From Quercus robur (taxonomy: Eukaryota; Streptophyta; Magnoliopsida; Fagales; Fagaceae): a stretch of 64,000 nt of DNA. Location: NCBI RefSeq assembly GCF_932294415.1, contig NC_065536.1, positions 7,686,474-7,750,473 of the forward strand. The letters are read 5' to 3'. The notes beneath the pieces are model-generated. The model worked only from the letters and a program-made list of their open reading frames with translations, was not told where the DNA came from and ran no database searches. Each line of letters opens with the position of its first letter. Within the stretch, counting starts at the first letter, position 1. Made by a program: the position numbers and the translations under genes. Below are positions 34,673 through 46,416 of the stretch, piece by piece.

Positions 34673-35985
34673 GCCAACTCTAGCATATAGGCGACCAAGG
34701 TAGTCGTCTAAGGCCCCCCTAAAAAAAGGCCACTCTTTTAATTCATATAATATAATATATTTATATTATATTTCAATTAAGACTTATTTATCCTTTTACC
34801 TATATTAAATAAAAAAATATTTAAGGTCCTTTTATTAGCTAATAGAATGCATTGTATATTAAAAATGCCCTACTATAATTCAAGTCATTGACAACTAGTT
34901 TGTAATTTTTTTTTTTTTAAACAATAAAAAAAGAGTCTATAAATTCTAGTCATTATCACATGGATTGATGCATCACATCAACTACACATCAACCCACATT
35001 CAGCTAAAAATTGCTACATCAACTCATTTGTTACTTTATTTAATTTTGTTTTTAATTAGTGTGATTTTTCCCATTTCTATTGTACCTATTTAAAAAAAAA
35101 ATTGAAGTAATTCATTTAATTTGTATCTTTTAAGTATATTTTCATTAGTTATTTTTTAAGAATAATCTACTTTTTGGACTAGTACCAATTTATTCAATTA
35201 TATGATGAATAAATTTTTATTTGTACAAGTTTAGAGTGTAAAGTGACTACATCATTTAGTAAAGTTGCGATCTTAATTTTGATAAATTAGGTCTAGTATT
35301 CTATATTCAAAATTTAATTTTAGTTAAATTATTATTTTCTATTATAAATCATGCTTCATTTATTTATAATTAAAAAAAATTATAAATGTCTACTAGAAAA
35401 TATCCATCTAGACATGAAATAAATAAATAAAAAAAGAAGAAGAGAAAACTAGAAAAATAAATTGAATCTCAAAATATATTTATAGATAAATTTGTTATTA
35501 ATATTAAACAAAACAAAACAAAAAAATTTAGGGGAAAATATAACAAATGAACAAGAAATCGAATGTGACAATACAAATGTTATGGGTTCTATTTTGTCTA
35601 TTGGACTTCAGTGGTCTTGGCCTGGTCATGTGTTGCCTGATATCCAAGCTCTCCTAACTCGTCTATGGTGGTTCTCAGTTTGTAGTGTTCACCAAGATGC
35701 TAATTTCGTGACTCATGTTTTGGCCCGTTATGCTAGACGTATCCCTTCTAATGTATTTTGGTTAGAGGACTCTCCTCCGCCTGCTATGGAGGTTCTATAT
35801 TCTAATTTGGCTCATTTGCCTTTATAAATGATAATTCGATTTGCTTTCAAAAAAACTAGAAACTCATTGATAATAATGTAAATAGTCTTAATTAAATAAA
35901 TATTATTTAATATTTAAATATAAAAAATAAAATAAAAAGTCTCATTTAAAATTTTTGCCTTAAACCCCTAAATTAACTGTAACAT
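34673..35985 (+). mobile_element. hAT-like DNA transposon remnant
   Basis: At 35386 an ATG opens MSTRKYPSRHE, and after breaks a piece reads NLGENITNEQEIECDN; both resemble the N-terminus of plant hAT-type transposases with a TTF/ZMYM-like zinc finger. The left margin GGCGACCAAGG...AAGGCCCCCCT is typical of the ends of such elements; the right margin is near 35985. A stop follows within 14 codons, so no transposase is made. A LINE fragment lies inside. Confidence 0.5.
35575..35850 (+). mobile_element. LINE 3' fragment: C-terminal RNase H-like domain
   Basis: An open stretch ending at 35827 reads DIQALLTRLWWFSVCSVH, then DANFVTHVLARYARRIP and WLEDSPPPAMEVL. This is the usual C-terminus of plant L1-type LINE ORF2 with its RNase H-like (RVT_3) domain. 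After the stop comes a short untranslated tail with a CAAAAAAA run, as for a 5'-truncated LINE insertion. It is fused in frame to the hAT piece before it by chance. Confidence 0.7.
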
Positions 35986-36245
35986 CTCATAAATTTAACC
36001 AAATAAACCAAAAGATGTAGTGAATAACCAGTAAGGGTGTGTTCACAATAACAATAATCAAATTTATTGGAAAACTGCCTCATAGACTTGTACAATCTCT
36101 TGCTTTAATGCTAGAAGTCCTGCTATGTTGACTATAAGCAATATGTCTACTCTCTACCCAGGTGAAGTTTGAGCAAACCTTTGCTAGGCCGACCATGAAA
36201 AACAATTTGATGATCACTTTTTTAGCCATAGTTCCCCAGTGTTCT

Positions 36246-36420
36246 CTTTTTTTCTTTTTTCTTTTTTTCTTTTTTTTAATACAAAATAAAAATTCTACTC
36301 TAACTTAATATAAGTATATATGTGTGTGAAACTCCCTCTTGGAGACTTGAACCCCTCTATACCCCACAAACACTTATACTTATGAAGTGACTATCGCATC
36401 AAGGGTGTGCAGTAGTATAA
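36246..36420 (-). mobile_element. tRNA-derived SINE, minus strand
   Basis: On the minus strand there is an A box near TGATGCGATAGTCACTTC, a B box GGGGTTCAAGTCTCC and a 3' end in poly-A (plus-strand poly-T at 36246). It is flanked by near-identical TTCCCCAGTGTTCT (36232-36245) and TTCCCTAATGTTCT (36421-36434), the target duplication. Confidence 0.82.
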
Positions 36421-36434
36421 TTCCCTAATGTTCT

Positions 36435-38197
36435 AACACAAGGGAAAGGATGCTCTCTTTCATATATTTCAAATATTAGCCATTGACCTTCCATGTAATG
36501 ATGTTTCCTCCTTCCCATTTTTATCAAACACAATAAATGTACCAAAAACATTTTAAAGAAACAAGAAAAAGATATTTTCTTAAGAGAGTCAGGATTGTAG
36601 AATTCATCCCCCAATTAATTATGATAAAGAATCTAATTAAAAACTTAGTTGTGAAATTTGGTTTTGACTCCTAAACGACCTCTAATATTCTTCTTAATAC
36701 TTCTTAGGATTTGCCCCTCTGACCAGATTACACTAATTCATGAACTATAGCATTTCTTGTAATTAAATATAGTTTATAGTAGCCCACAAAGCAAGCTTTT
36801 GCAAATGGAGGTTTTTGGTTATTTCCCTTTCATAATAGTATCTTGCTAGTTACTCTTACACCTCACAAGATAGTCCTATAACAATATCCCCAATTCTTTT
36901 GACAAGAGAACACTCAAAGAGTAATAATAAGTGTATACTTTTAATGCATCTCATACAGAATACACACAAACTATCACCAATATATCCCCTCTAAATTTAA
37001 TCTTATACTGTAAAGCATTTAAACTTTTTTGCGCAACATAGATCTTAAACTATTAACTTGAACTTGATATTTGTCAATAACAGGCCTTTTTAAACATACT
37101 TATATACGTAAACATATAATTGGTTTTAAACATGTGAAAGAAATTAATAATTTTTAGATTAATTCCACATGTGTATTTATTTTTAATATGCTATGTATAT
37201 CTTTCATTTTCACCATATTGAACCATATAAAAGGTTTTAAAAAAAGGGTTTAGGTTATACACTTGAAATCATGTGTAAATAACAAGCGTGTAATAAATAT
37301 TGCTAAAAAAGTTTTAGATTTGCACAAGGTGGCTTCTTTAATGGAATATTATTTTTAAAGAAAAATTCTACTCAAATTTAGTTTTTTCTTAACTATGGTG
37401 AACTCTATCCAACTAATGACACTTTCCATTTCCTTATTCTTGAAAAAAAAAAAAAAAAAAAATTCTAGAATATCCAACAATCATGCCAACATGACTAGAG
37501 TACAAAAATTCATTGTGCTGTAGTAATGATGCATATCTGCGACCTCTATTTAATATATATATTAAGTTTCACTACATATGTATTTGTCATTTTTATTTAT
37601 TTGTATTAATAACATCATAACATTTAACTCTTGTCAAAGTAATACTTTTTTGCCTATGCAGGTTGTCTCTACCATTTACATTCCAGCACCACTTAAAAAT
37701 ACAAAATATGTAATTCATGTTACCTTTATTGTTCTTCTTTCTTACACAGCAGCCCTAGAAAGAGAATGTTTAGTTATTTCTCCTTAGGGAACCTTTGAAA
37801 TAAATTGAATTATAATAAATTTAAATGGTTTCAAATTATATTATCAAGGCAATTGCACGATAAGTGTTGCATATCTCTTACTTTCAAGTGAAAAATATTC
37901 TTTAAAACTTGACGTATTATTTAGTGCCTTGTTTTTTACCTAACATTTTTTTAATAAATATTATCCACAAATAAGGATTAAAATAAGAAAAAAAGATATA
38001 AAACACTTTTAAACTCAATAAGTATAAAGAGCTTTTATACACTAGATTCCTCAATTGTATTCCTATCAAATATTTAATATAAAATACTCTATCATTCGTC
38101 AATACAAATTTGAAAAACAAAAAATATTTATTATAAATGTGAAGTGAATGTAAAAATTAATTATCTTTTTAACATGTTTAAAATTTATGTTTAGAAT
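36435..38197. other. Intergenic, no gene seen
   Basis: AT-rich spacer without a recognisable gene. A poly-A run lies at 37442-37461. Short open frames here are AT-biased and match nothing I know. Confidence 0.45.
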
Positions 38198-38305
38198 TGT
38201 CAACAACCTTGTACCTCGATTGACAACTCCTTTTGTTTTCTGCAAAAATGACTAGGGTTCAAATCCTCCCAACCCATGGTTGTAACAATTGTTATTAAAA
38301 AAAAA
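38198..38305 (+). mobile_element. Short SINE-like sequence
   Basis: An A-box-like TACCTCGATTGACAACTCC and a B box GGGTTCAAATCC are spaced as in a tRNA head and followed by an A-run. ATGTTTAGA on the left and ATGTTTACA on the right may be the target duplication. Confidence 0.55.
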
Positions 38306-38892
38306 TGTTTACATTTAAGTATAAGTTTATGTTTAGGAAAAAAATTTGGGCTATATAATGCAAATGCAAGAGAGAGATTATATAAAAACCAATGTTATAA
38401 TTAATTCATTATATATGACTAAAATAATGAATATTGAATAATAAAATTGTTTTTAAATTTCTTAAAATTTTAGGTAGTTGAATTTTAATCTGAGAGTGTT
38501 TCAGATATCTATTGTTTTGTTAATATCTTTGATTTGCTAATCAAATCCAAGAAACCCCTCTCTGGAAAGTTCCTTTCTCCGTATTCTAAAACAACTATGA
38601 TTAAAATAGTACACTAGCTTATTTTCTTTATTTTTATTTCTTTTTGAGAAGGAGCCCGTTTGATGTTGTTGGAGAAGAATATTGAGTGCTGATTTTCTGC
38701 CCAACTTTTTAAATTTTTATGGGTGTAAAACATTGGGTTGGATTTTCAGACATTTTTTTTTATATTATCTTTTATACTTTATAATAGTTTTTTTTTTTTT
38801 TTTTTTTAAAAGAACTTGTACAACGAATCTTTGACAAACCAAAAAAACTGATGAAGTATGGTGTCAATTATCAACTAGATAAAATGTTTTCT

Positions 38893-38934
<42 letters not shown>

Positions 38935-39364
38935 AGATAAAATGGATATAGGATTTAAATGTGGCGAGAGAGAGAGAGAGAGAGAGAGAGATGAATATAT
39001 TCAAATCAGCAAGGGACATAATTGTGGCCAGTGTCGTCATTTTTTTTTATAAGGAGTATGAAGTATTAATTTGTTTTCTCCAACGCTTTTGTTTGATTAA
39101 ATTGAATACCCATTTTACAGTCTTTGTCAATTGGGATTATATTTTTGTTGTTGAGTTTTCCACTACTTCTTATATATTTGTTATGCTCAAAATCCATAAC
39201 TTCCTCAAATCTTGACATTGGTAACTTGGTCCCTATAACAAATTATAAATACCACAGATTGTAATTCTTCAATAATTAATATATCCTTGATAACATTACC
39301 AGGATATTTTTAATGGCATTACCAGAATCAATGTAATGTAATAACACATTATTATTTATTTTTA
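38306..39364. other. Intergenic with poly-A and GA tracts
   Basis: No gene is seen. A 37-base A-run at 38895-38931 and a GA microsatellite at 38966-38991 are the main features. The GA tract is followed by an open frame of 80-odd residues (to 39215) that resembles no family. Confidence 0.45.
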
Positions 39365-39519
39365 GGCTAAAATGCAAAATCCACCCTTTAAGTTTCTCTA
39401 AAGTTCATTTCAGTCCTTTAACTTTACTTTCGTTCATTTCAGTTTTTAAGTTTTAAGTTTATTCAAGGCATTGAGTGGCATTTTTTCATTGTGAACATAA
39501 TATTTGGGAAGCCAAAACT

Positions 39520-39900
39520 GAGACTCCATTTTGGGCTTATGATATGGCCCAAAAGCTATCAGTAAAATGTGAAAAACCTCATTTTTGCTCAATGTCCTGA
39601 TTACATCCAATAAAGATTATAACAAGGCTCCAAAAATATCTTTGGCAAAGATAAGTTAGCATAAAAGATGACCCACCACAATAAGTGTTTAAATAATAGT
39701 ACAGGACTCCAATAGTATATAAGAGAAACGTCCAATGATTAGACCATTGACAAATTAATAAATGAATTCACATTTTAAAAATCATGTATTTCCTCCATTA
39801 TTATTATCCACTTAATAAACTATTTAGAGAGGCCAAAACTAAGACTCAACTTTGGGCTTTAAGACATGGCCCAAAAGGCTTTCGGTATCATGTGATGGCA
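39520..39900. repeat. Direct repeat pair, spacing about 315 bp
   Basis: Two blocks of about 65 bases, near 39512 and 39831, both read CCAAAACT(G/A)AGACTC then TTTGGGCTT, ATGGCCCAAAAG and ATGTGA. They belong to the interior of the 8 kb element. No function is seen. Confidence 0.65.
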
Positions 39901-40989
39901 TGGTTTCATCCTTAGCTTGAGATATAGGTTGCATTTGAGTAAGAACAAAAACAAAACCCAAAATATAAAAGTAGGCGCATTTTAATAAGTACACAAAGGG
40001 AAAGTGATCCAACAATGAAATAAGACAAAATAAGACTTGTAGCAGTGAAATAAAATATGATAGATCTCTAGTGGTCAATTATTAAGTAAATTGAGAAATA
40101 CATTATATCCTTCATTAATAAAACAGTAAACAACAATTAGAGGTTGCATACTTGCCAAGAAAGGAAAATTTTAGTATGGAATGGGGGGGGAGAGAGAGAG
40201 AGTAGCTTAATGCAACAAATATTTAACCAAGGGTTTTATACCCATGATGGAATATGTGGAAAGATGCACAATAAGTGATGGAAACTACTTTTGTGTGAGT
40301 AGGTGAGTACATATGGAATAATATGGGAAGAAAATGGTACAAAAACTTGGCTATTTTTGGCCATGGTGGAGAGAAGGCTGCATATGGCTAACTAGAGAAC
40401 ATTAATGGTGCTAGGATTTGTTAGAAAATATAATGAATGTTTGTGGGTAAATGAATATGGGCATTTATGGACTAAAAGAAGCTATTTATGGACCAAAAGA
40501 GTTGATCTATGAACTAAAAATGAATTTTTTTTCTAAACTAAAGGTTGAAAATAGCAAGATTGATTGAAAATTTAAGAGGAGGTGGTGTGTGTTGGATGAG
40601 TTGATGGTGGTTTCTTTTTCTAGTGAAGTTTAGGGAGCAATTAGCAAAGGCCAAAAACATTAGGTTTGACCAGCAAGAAGAGTGTTAGAGTATTCAACCT
40701 AGGATTTGGCCAAAATGGTGTGAATTCCTTTTGGGATGCTTTGCTCTTTTGGGTAATGTCAGATGGAGTTGAGATTTGGCTAATCTTAGCATTAAATCCT
40801 AGGATTTGGGGTTCGATTACAACTACTGAGATTAAGGCAAGTGTTAGGCCTAGATCATTGGCTACTGCAACTAAGATTTGAGCTTCAAAGAGTAGGGGTT
40901 GTCATCCCAAGTTAGGTGTCAAGCTTTGAGCCTACTTTAGGGAGCTTTGTTGAAAATCTCTTTATGCCCTCCAAACCACATTTCCCTAA

Positions 40990-41288
40990 GGGTACATTTG
41001 GTTGGAGAGATGGAAAAATGGGAGGATAGAAAATTAGGAAAAGATAGAAAAATTTTTAGTTTTCCTCATTTGTGTTTTGTTGGAGGGGTGGAAAACTCAT
41101 TTCTTTGGTTTAGAAGAAAAGTGAGGGGATAGAAAGTATAGTTTGTATAAAATTATTCACATGCCCCTATTGCATAATTAAGAAATAATTTCCTTACAAT
41201 CATTAAAAAAAAACACTTATTATCAATTAAAATTAGAAGAATAACATCTTATAAAACTTAACACATCATTAATATTATAATATTACTT

Positions 41289-41323
<35 letters not shown>

Positions 41324-41751
41324 CAATTAGAGGCGCCTTCTAAAAAAAAGTGAAAGACACCAAGAACATCATTGATTAAAAAAGAAAAAAAGAAAAAGCA
41401 AAAGCAGCTGAAACATTGGAAAAAAGAAAAGAAAAGAAATGTAAATGTAACTCAAAGATGTTTTTAAAAAAAATAATCAAGGAAAACTTAACTCAACACA
41501 CTGGCACAGTGATGGGGCAAATTTGGTCTTTGACTATCATCCATGTTTTGTCTTTAGTTTTCTCCTCAATTTGGAGAGAAAACATTTTAGTGGACTCTAG
41601 GAGAAAATATCTAGACCCTACTAGTTTTCATTCTACAAACCCACCTAACCAAACACCCCAATAAATTTCTTTCCCTCCCCATTTCCTCTCTCTCTCTCTC
41701 TCTCTATCTTTTTAACCATCTTCCCTAAAATCCACCAAACCAAATGAACCT
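40990..41751. mobile_element. TIR element nested in the 8 kb element (762 bp)
   Basis: The left end GGGTACATTTGGTTGG and the reverse complement of the right end AGGTTCATTTGGTTTGG are inverted repeats, flanked by TAA on both sides. This fits PIF/Harbinger (TWA duplication). It has a TA microsatellite near 41295-41318 in the middle and no transposase. Confidence 0.6.
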
Positions 41752-42199
41752 TAAATTTCCCCTTTTGGAATTCAAGGGCTTGGTTCATGAATTAGTTTTA
41801 GGCATTTTTAGCACTTTACAAGCCAATTTGTTGAAGCTTGGATGATTTTGTTATGGCTTCCTTCAGTTGTAACCGAAACTTGGGGAGGAAGATGTACATT
41901 TACTGCCCATCAGCTTTTAGGTGCCAACCCACTGGGTACTATTCACATAAAAAATGACAGTGGTTGATGGGTTAATGGGACAAGTGGCTAGCTCCTCAAC
42001 TTAGCTTGGGGCTTGGTTGCTTCTTGAGGGATTGTTTTGTTGGAGCTTGGTTAGGTTTAAACTGAAGAAGGGGTTGTCCAGCTAGGTTGGTTGCTTACTT
42101 TAGGTTGTTTTGGCTGAGATTTTAGGTTGGGCTTGGCCATGAGGATTGAGCATTTCGGTGGGATTCTGACTTGGTGGTTCTCTCCACTTGAGCCTACCC

Positions 42200-42690
42200 C
42201 TTTGCTTTCACCTTTTGAGCCCTACAAAATGGACAAATTTACTATATATTGCCATGAGTTTTTATTCCACATGTGCTTTAGTTGTTAGTAAAAATTGAAT
42301 ATGTTTTTGGGCTTCAATGAATAGGTTTTGGATATTAATTTCCATGGGCTTTAAATAATTTTGTATAGTTTCTCATAATATTTAATAAGCTTAAATAACA
42401 TTTGCAATAGATTATTTTGTAAATAATGTTTTCTACAGGGCTTTTAAATAATGACTTCCATGGTTTTTTGTGAATAATATTTACCATGGGTTTAAACTAT
42501 TAATAGGGGCAATATCCATAGGTTTCAAATAAGAAACGGTAAACAACCACTATGATGAAATAATGTGATATTCCCATGGGTTTTTATATAGATAATCATA
42601 ATGGGCTTGTAGGACGAATAATCACCATGGGTTTTGAAAATAAATATAATTGTTAGAGATATGAGTAATGAGGTATAAGATAAATAGTAA
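42200..42690. repeat. Degenerate CCATGGGTTTT-type repeat array, left half
   Basis: Loose copies of CCATGGGTTTT or CCATGGGCTTT followed by A/T-rich filler with AATAAT recur about every 40-60 bases. The same pattern resumes after the LTR element (46422-46960), including a GATGGT(G/A)CCATGTAGCAATG subarray at 46693-46803. The LTR element therefore landed inside this array. Confidence 0.55.
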
Positions 42691-42691
42691 C

Positions 42692-43374
42692 TGTAGGGAC
42701 ACGATTTTTAACGACCCAAGGATGACGTTGGGCTCGTGTGTAAAGGGCCCGGACAATATGATTTGTAAAGAGTGGGTTTGGAAAGGCCTGCCTTTGGGGC
42801 GTTGGGTTTCGGTCTGGTCCTGGTTTCATGAGCGATCATACAAAGATGGGTTTGGACTGTATAGCTGAGCCTTGTATCAATGTAGTTTGAAAGGTTTGAC
42901 TCCTCGGAATTAGTCCGAGGAGCATGACATTCTCACCATTCCTCTTTTTTCTTCCTTCCTTCTCCGGGGGCCTCCCCCCTTCTCTTTTAGCTCTCTTTTC
43001 CCTTTTATACTAATATTCACTTCCCCTTCTTCATCTACATGTCAGTTTCTCCTTATTTGGGGTAATTACTCGTCCTATCAATTCATACGTCAGAGTGGTT
43101 GGGAAAAACTGGATAGCATGGTATGGAGTATGGGCTTGTCAGGCGCTGGGCTCCACATTATGGTGTTGGCAGCTTTCTCGTTTGTACTACTCTTGTACTG
43201 AGTTTGTCCTTCTCCCACAGACGTTTTGTGAGGTGTTGAGTGTGGGATCGTCCTTGGACACATTCTTGGGCCGTTAAGGAGCTTTCGTCATACGTCCTTG
43301 GCAGTAGGCTCCTCGGCTTGGGTTTTGGGCCCTTAATGTGAAGTGGGCTGGGATTTCAAATTTCAAGCCCCACA
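42692..43374 (-). repeat. LTR (3' LTR in element orientation)
   Basis: 683 bp, near-identical to 45734-46416. The purine-rich tract lies immediately inside it at 43375-43391. Confidence 0.88.
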
Positions 43375-44887
43375 ATAGCCCCTCAAAATCCTGCTTCCCG
43401 ACTTTTTAGTTGAGGAGGAGGGTTTTGGTGATGTTGGACTCATCTCGCGGTTTGCTCAAGTTTCGCACCTTATTGCTGTTTGTGTTCTTCCACTTGCATG
43501 GGAGATGTGCCGAATTTAAGAGGCATTACTTTATTCTTCACCCGCGCAGTGTCCTTTTGATGTTTCAGTATTCGAGGCGCGCCTTCACGAGGACCTTTAA
43601 ATTTTGTGGTGGTGGATGGTGTTGGAAATTGTGCCAGAGCTGCCTTGTCTGCAACGTTTCTTGGGAATCTGCTCAAATTAAATTAAATGACACCTCCTTA
43701 CCCCTTATATAAGTAGGATAGGTGGTTATTCTCCTAGCGTATAAACCCTTCTGCTCTCTTCAAAATCATAACCCTTTATCCATAACTAGTTCCCACCTCC
43801 AGTGTCGTCTTCCCTTAGTGCAACATGTTTGAGGCTTGGGTGGAGGCGGAGGAATTTCACCCGCCACAGAGGCACCGGACCCTTCCAAGACTTAAGGTGA
43901 TGTGGTCTGGGCAGGGGAGGCACAGATTTAAGGTGTCCTCCAGTTTGGATATGGTGGGGACGGTACCCCCCCCTCTTTCAGTCAAAATCCGAAGCAGGTT
44001 CTGGTTACACCAGATTTTTGGTGTGTCAGAAGAAAGGTTTTCTGCCATCAGCGCCGTCTGCGATACCGCAGGCGTGGTTCCGTGGAGGCTCATCAACTTC
44101 CGGTTCCCTGCACCTTTTCTTCAGCAGGGCTAACCTCGAGTTGGACTCCCGGCACCTTTTCTTCAACGGTGTCGACCCGAAGTCGGGCTCTTTTGCTGCC
44201 TGAGTTATAGGCATGTAAAAGTATTGAGGAATGGCTCCCCTAGACGAAGTTTTAAAGCGGCAACACGTCTCTCCCCTGCACCTACTCTTCGGCTTTTTCT
44301 TAATTCCCTTGTATTTTTTCTTTTTTGTTTTGTGTAGTTAGTTTCAGTATAAGCTTATTTGAGCTCTTTCAATGTACGCTGTACTGTTCCTTTGTCTTAA
44401 TAAAAGATGAATTTATTTATTTATTTATTTTTTTTTATATACTTTTCCTTTCTGCAACAATTATTTTGAGCATGGGTATGCTACATGTGTGCTTTCCTTT
44501 GATGATACTTAGAGCAGGAAACCTTGAAACAGAAACCTACTAATTCTAGTTTATCGATATTATCAGGCATAATAATGATAATTCCCAGTAAATTAAAACT
44601 CATAAAACTAACCGGGATAATGGCTGAGTGCTTCGTAATGCAGGCAAGGCGACCGTCCGAGAATGATAAACTCTAAATAATTCATCTGAGAGAGTAGCCG
44701 AGCAGTGAGGGACTTCGACTCTATTTTTGGCAACATATTGCCCTATATATTGCATCAATCCTCTTAGTATTGAGGATCCGAGGATAAATCGGGGAATTCA
44801 TGTGGTTTAGGGATTAGCCCAACTATCAATGGGAAATTCTCCTCGGATAGATTCTAATGTCCATGTGACGTCCAAGCCATGCCTAAA

Positions 44888-45475
44888 CCCATGTTATCTC
44901 TTCTAGGTAGTCGGTTTCCCAATAGGCTTGAGTCCGCGGACCATACAAGGCCTGGGTTCTGTCTAAAACTTGTAATTTTTCTTTTGAGTACTTGGTTTCC
45001 CCATAGGCTTGAGTCCAAGAACCATGCAAGGCCTTGGTTCTATCCAAAACTTGTAATTTTTCTTTTGAGTACTTGGTTTCCCCATAGGCTTGAGTCCGAG
45101 GACCATGCAAGGCCTTGGTTCTGTCCAAAACTTGTAATTTTTCTTTTGAGTACTTGGTTTCCCCATAGGCTTGAGTCCGAGGACCATGCAAGGCCTGGGT
45201 TCTGTCCAAAACTTGTAATTTTTCTTTTGAGTACTTGGTTTCCCCATAGGCTTGAGTCCGAGGACCATGCAAGGCCTTAGTTCTGTCCAAAACTTGTAAG
45301 TTTTCTTTTGAGTACTTGGTTTCCCCATAGGCTTGAGTCCGAGGACCATGCAAGGCCTTAGTTCTGTCCAAAACTTGTAAGTTTTATTTTGAGTACTTGG
45401 TTTCCCCATAGGCTTGAGTCTGAGGACCATGCAAGGCCTTGGTTCTGTCCAAAACTTGTAATTTTTCTTTTGAGT
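44888..45475. repeat. Seven 81-bp tandem repeats inside the LTR element
   Basis: Period is exactly 81 bases, anchored by CTTGTAATTTTTCTTTTGAG at 44969, 45050, 45131, 45212, 45293, 45374 and 45455. The first unit is more diverged. Because 81 is divisible by three, the array stays open in more than one frame on both strands, giving apparent 27-residue repeat peptides. I treat these as a by-product of the repeat, not as a proven protein. Confidence 0.92.
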
Positions 45476-45715
45476 AGTTTTTTCTCTGTATTTATTTGTT
45501 TTTCGAAGGTCAGCCCCTAAACCATGGCGGGGAGAGTTGGCTTGAGGCCGGAAGCCCCTAGGGCTGCCCGCGCCGTTGGCACTGCAGGGCGTAGCCCCTA
45601 GCAGAGGTTTATGTCGGAGCAACAACTGCATGTCGCCGGAGATGGAGGAAACCCCGCGAACCTCTACTTGCTAGAGAGTTAACTCCACCGCCACTTGGGC
45701 CAATGCGCAAGCCTT

Positions 45716-45733
45716 CCCACAGACGGCACCAAT
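45716..45733 (-). other. Primer-binding site of the LTR element
   Basis: On the minus strand ATTGGTGCCGTCTGTGGG follows the 5' LTR directly. The form TGGYGCCGTCTGTGGG is common as a primer site in plant LTR elements. It fixes the element's orientation. Confidence 0.65.
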
Positions 45734-46416
45734 TGTAGGGACACGATTTTTAACGACCCAAGGATGACGTTGGGCTCGTGTGTAAAGGGCCCGAACAATA
45801 TGATTTGTAGAGAGTGGGTTTGGAAAGGCCTGCCTTTGGGGCGCTGGGTTTTGGTCTGGTCCTGGTTTCATGAGCGATCATACAAAGATGGGTTTGGACT
45901 GTATAGCTGAGCCTTGCATCAATGTAGTTTGAAAGGTTTGACTCCTCGGAATTAGTCCGAGGAGCATGACATTCTCACCATTCCTCCTTTTTCTTCCTTC
46001 CTTCTCCGGGGGCCTCCCCCCTTCTCTTTTAGCTCTCTTTTCCCTTTTATACTAGTATTCACTTCCCCTTCTTCATCTACATGTCAGTTTCTCCTTATTT
46101 GGGGTAATTACTCGTCCTATCAATTCATACGTCAGAGTGGTTGGGAAAAGCTGGATAGCATGGTATGGAGTATGGGCTTGTTAGGCGCTGGGCTCCACAT
46201 TATGGTGTTGGCAGCTTTCTCATTTGTACTGCTCTTGTACTGAGTTTGTCCTTCTCCCACAGACGTTTTGTGAGGTGTTGAGTGTGGGATCGTCCTTGGC
46301 CACATTCTTGGGCCGTTAAGGGGCTTTCGTCATACGTCCTTGGCAGTAGGCTCCTCGGCTTGGGCTTTGGGCCCTTAATGTGAAGTGGGCTGAGATTTCA
46401 AATTTCAGGCCCCACA
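45734..46416 (-). repeat. LTR (5' LTR in element orientation)
   Basis: 683 bp, near-identical to 42692-43374, followed by the GTAAC duplication. Confidence 0.88.

Larger units (their letters stand above)
42692..46416 (-). mobile_element. Non-autonomous LTR retrotransposon, 3.7 kb
   Basis: Two 683-bp LTRs (42692-43374 and 45734-46416) begin TGTAGGGAC and end CCCCACA on the plus strand, flanked by the 5-bp duplication GTAAC (42687-42691, 46417-46421). The element points to the minus strand: the primer-binding-like TTGGTGCCGTCTGTGGG abuts the right LTR on that strand, and a purine-rich tract GATTTTGAGGGGC abuts the left LTR. The 2.36 kb interior has no gag or pol domains I recognise, so it depends on a partner; structurally it looks whole. 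The LTRs differ at roughly 2-3 percent of positions by eye, so it is a fairly young insertion. The family is not assigned; the primer site resembles that of several plant Ty3-type groups. Confidence 0.85.

Noticed and set aside
42668-43712. Frames in the left LTR and adjoining interior
   Set aside because: The same frame recurs in the other LTR, so it is LTR sequence and not a host gene; no gag or pol domain was recognised.
44879-45631. Repeat proteins (27-residue units) on both strands of the LTR element
   Set aside because: Open in several frames at once because the 81-bp repeat is a multiple of three; kept as a repeat and a finding, not a gene.
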